DNA of 64,000 nucleotides from Streptomyces cadmiisoli. GTDB lineage: Bacteria; Actinomycetota; Actinomycetes; Streptomycetales; Streptomycetaceae. This document shows positions 61,882-64,000 of the stretch, piece after piece. Positions within the stretch are counted from its first letter, which is position 1, and each line of letters opens with the position of its first letter. The stretch spans positions 7,316,001 to 7,380,000 of the forward strand of contig NZ_CP030073.1 in assembly GCF_003261055.1 (NCBI RefSeq), written 5' to 3'. The notes beneath the pieces are model-generated. The model worked only from the letters and a program-made list of their open reading frames with translations, did not search any database and was not told the origin of the DNA. The position numbers and the translations under genes are program-made.

Positions 61882-62619
61882 GTGCTGCGCATCACCGACA
61901 CCAGAACCGGCGAGTCCGTCGACGCCTCGACCGCCCGCCGGGGCCTGACCCGTGTCGAGGTCCACGCGCCCGGCCTCGACGCCACGACCCTGCGGGTGCT
62001 GCTGGTCGCGGATGTCCTGGTCCGCGCCCTGGAACTCGGCGGTACGCCGGTCTGGGCACTCATGTCCGGCGACCGGGACCGGGCCGAACTGCGCACGGCC
62101 TGCGCCGCGCTCGGCGTCCGGCCGCTGGAGGACCGCCGCGACACCGGCGCCGCTCCGGCCGGGGCCCGGGTCATCCATGTGGCGCAGGAGGGCGGGACGA
62201 CGTCGGACGGGATCTGGATCGGCGTCGCGCCCGTGGACCCCGGGCCGGTGCTCCTCGGGCAGGGCGTCGTGGGCGGGGTGAACCCCGACGTGCTGCGGCT
62301 GGCGCTGCTCGCACCGCGCAGAAGCACTCCGGTGCGCCTCGACGACACCTCCCTGGACGAGGCCCGCGCCGGCCTCGCCCACTGGCGACGGGCCGTCGCG
62401 GCCTGGGCCCGCCGGCCCTCCCGGCCGGTCCCCGACGAACTGCGTGAACAACTGCGCGGTGCCTGGGAGGACGACCTGGACATCGCCTCGGTGCTGCGCG
62501 TCCTGGGCCGGGTGGAGAGCGAGCCGGAGCTGCCGGACGGAGCACGCTTCGAGACGTACGCGTACGCGGACCGGCTGCTCGGACTCGAACTGACCCGGGA
62601 CCTGGGAGCGGCGGCATGA
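61882..62619 (+). CDS. hypothetical protein with cysteinyl-tRNA-synthetase-like features
   Basis: 245 residues from GTG 61882. The N-terminal half (SVDASTARRGLTRVEVHAPG, RVLLVADVLVRALELGG) and the helical C-terminus (DELREQLRGAWEDDLDIASVL, FETYAYADRLLGLELTRDLG) recall parts of CysS/MshC-type proteins, but the HIGH and KMSKS motifs are absent. Probably a non-catalytic paralogue. Its stop overlaps the ATG of the phosphatase gene. Confidence 0.45.
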   Translation: MLRITDTRTGESVDASTARRGLTRVEVHAPGLDATTLRVLLVADVLVRALELGGTPVWALMSGDRDRAELRTACAALGVRPLEDRRDTGAAPAGARVIHVAQEGGTTSDGIWIGVAPVDPGPVLLGQGVVGGVNPDVLRLALLAPRRSTPVRLDDTSLDEARAGLAHWRRAVAAWARRPSRPVPDELREQLRGAWEDDLDIASVLRVLGRVESEPELPDGARFETYAYADRLLGLELTRDLGAAA

Positions 62620-63158
62620 CCGCGCGCGACAAGGCCCGCCCGCTGCGCCGGCTGGTGGTGCTGCGGCACGCCAAGTCCGCCTGGCCGGCCGGGGTCACCG
62701 ACCACCAGCGCCCCCTCGCGCCCCGGGGCCGGCGCGACGCCCCGGCGGCCGGGCGCGCCCTCGCCGAGGCCGACTGCCTGCCCGACCTCGCCCTGTGCTC
62801 CACCGCCGTACGCGCCCGCCGCACCTGGGAACTGGCATCGGCACAGTGGGGCACCCCGCCGCCCGTACGGCACGATCCGCGGCTGTACGCGGCCGGAGTC
62901 CCCGATCTGCTGGGCGTGGCGCACGAGGTGCCGACGGAGGTCCACACGCTGCTCCTGGTCGGGCACAACCCCGGTCTGGAGGAACTCGTCCTGTCGCTGG
63001 CCGAGGACGGCCTGGGCGACACCCTGGACAGGGTGCGGTCGAAGTTCCCCACCTCGGCGATCGCCGTACTGGACTGGCACGGGGGCGGCTGGGACACCCT
63101 GACGCCCGGACGGGCGCTGCTGACGGCGATGCTCGTGCCGAGGGGGAAGAAGAAGTAG
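62616..63158 (+). CDS. SixA-like histidine phosphatase
   Basis: 180 residues from ATG 62616 (ATGA overlap with previous gene). LVVLRHAKSAWPAGVTDHQRPLAPRGRRDAPAAG has the RHAKS catalytic motif; VGHNPGLEEL carries the second histidine. Dephosphorylates phosphohistidine proteins or small phosphate esters. Confidence 0.87.
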   Translation: MTARDKARPLRRLVVLRHAKSAWPAGVTDHQRPLAPRGRRDAPAAGRALAEADCLPDLALCSTAVRARRTWELASAQWGTPPPVRHDPRLYAAGVPDLLGVAHEVPTEVHTLLLVGHNPGLEELVLSLAEDGLGDTLDRVRSKFPTSAIAVLDWHGGGWDTLTPGRALLTAMLVPRGKKK

Positions 63159-63209
63159 GGCGGCCGCTCCCGGACCGGCGCACGCACGCGTACCGCATAG
63201 GCTGGCACG

Positions 63210-63836
63210 ATGCAGGACGAGTACCGGACGGTCGCCCGCGCGGGCGTGCACGAGACCGAGGTCAACCGCTCGCGCTTTCTGTGCGCCGTCGCCCCGGCGG
63301 CCACGGAGCAGGAGGCCCAGGACTTCCTCGCCGCCGTGCGCAAGGAGCACGCCGACGCGACGCACAACTGCTGGGCGTACGTCATCGGCGCCGACGCCTC
63401 CGTCCAGAAGGCGAGCGACGACGGCGAACCGGGCGGCACCGCGGGCGTTCCCATGCTCCAGATGCTGCTGCGCCGAGACATGCGCTACGTCGTCGCCGTG
63501 GTCACGCGCTACTACGGCGGGGTCAAGCTCGGCGCGGGCGGCCTCATCCGGGCCTACGGCGGAGCCGTCGGCGAGGCCCTGGACACTCTCGGCACGATCA
63601 CCCGGCGCCGGTTCCGGCTGGCCACGGTGACCGTCGACCACCAGCGGGCCGGCAAGGTGCAGAACGATCTGCGCGCCACCGGCCGCGCGGTGCGTGACGT
63701 GCGCTACGGGGAGGCGGTCACGATCGAGATCGGCCTGCCGGACGCCGACGTGGCGGCGTTCCGGGCCTGGCTCGCCGACGCCACGGCCGGGACGGCCGGG
63801 TTCGAACTGGGCGGGGAGGCCTACGGGGACGCGTAG
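63210..63836 (+). CDS. YigZ/IMPACT-family protein
   Basis: 208 residues from ATG 63210. ETEVNRSRFLCAVAPAATEQ, ASDDGEPGGTAGVPMLQML and VTRYYGGVKLGAGGLIRAYG are the conserved blocks of the family, followed by the C-terminal ferredoxin-like domain. Linked in other bacteria to translation control; role here not established. Confidence 0.9.
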   Translation: MQDEYRTVARAGVHETEVNRSRFLCAVAPAATEQEAQDFLAAVRKEHADATHNCWAYVIGADASVQKASDDGEPGGTAGVPMLQMLLRRDMRYVVAVVTRYYGGVKLGAGGLIRAYGGAVGEALDTLGTITRRRFRLATVTVDHQRAGKVQNDLRATGRAVRDVRYGEAVTIEIGLPDADVAAFRAWLADATAGTAGFELGGEAYGDA

Positions 63837-64000
63837 CGGAGGCGGCCGCGTCGAGCGGCGCCCTCCGCGTTCCGCCCCGTGTCCGTCCGGTGCGGGCGCC
63901 GCGCCCGGAGCGCGGCATCGGCGGCCGGCCGCCTCGAGCAGGGCGCGGTACGCGACGGCCCGGTGCGTGCGGCCGTGCGAACCGGCGGGCCGTCATGCGT
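63837..64000. other. right edge of the window, no supported gene
   Basis: GC-rich; a 92-codon minus-strand frame (63718-63996) made of Arg/Pro/Gly looks like chance and overlaps the YigZ gene. The sequence may lead into a gene beyond the window. Confidence 0.4.

Noticed and set aside
61869..63641. 590-codon minus-strand frame in the right flank
   Set aside because: It is antisense to three convincing genes (CysS-like, SixA-like, YigZ) and is a GC-rich shadow.

Overview
The window is a Streptomyces-type chromosome segment interrupted by a complete temperate siphophage. The flanks (1-1503 and 46872-64000) are very GC-rich with the usual GC-ending codons. The insert (about 45.4 kb) is visibly less GC-rich, uses codons such as CTA and CTT freely, and carries head, tail, lysis, replication and integrase genes. 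It has recombined into a tuf gene for a divergent EF-Tu (tuf3-like). Both junctions carry the 10-bp core AACAAGGCCG, which in tuf encodes the start of the NKAD GTP-binding motif.

Layout: 67-789 is an AlkD-like repair gene and 1099-1513 the 5' part of tuf. From attL rightward on the plus strand come a HTH protein, a RecB-like nuclease, a zinc-ribbon protein, a DnaB-like ATPase, endonuclease VII, a two-part primase, a phosphoesterase, a sigma-like protein, class II ribonucleotide reductase, ThyX, dCMP deaminase and a DUF3987-like ATPase (2.0-15 kb). Next is an array of small-gene cassettes (15-21.4 kb). Most have a hairpin terminator, and many have a promoter TTGCAC-17-TTTAAT whose spacer holds an inverted repeat GCACAC-N9-GTGTGC. 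An Lsr2-like silencer lies in this array. Structural and lysis genes follow on the minus strand (37.5 down to 21.4 kb): terL, portal, protease, capsid, connectors, tail tube, frameshifted tail chaperone, tape measure, minor tail protein and CHAP endolysin. Three tRNA genes, terS and an HNH nuclease lie at 38.2-40.6 kb. Small plus-strand genes and the serine integrase complete the prophage.

The integrase reads straight through attR into host DNA, so its C-terminus and stop codon come from tuf. The phage version of its tail and its terminator remain stranded beside attL. The integrase also carries an extra C-terminal domain that looks like the DUF4096 region of IS5-type transposases. About fifteen copies of the 21-bp operator are spread over the prophage, which suggests one phage regulator controls many separate units, comparable in concept to phiC31 CIR sites or L5 stoperators.

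Right of attR the host resumes with the tuf 3' part, a spermidine-synthase-like protein, an MFS exporter, two paralogous membrane-anchored proteins (one frameshifted), a thioesterase-like protein, a sigma-like/ricin fusion, DedA, gamma-carbonic anhydrase, an acyltransferase, an XRE-cupin regulator, a YbaK-like deacylase, a CDF transporter with a divergent ArsR regulator, a PobA-like hydroxylase, a CoA-binding protein, a SixA-like phosphatase and a YigZ protein. All calls come from reading the sequence; no database search was run.
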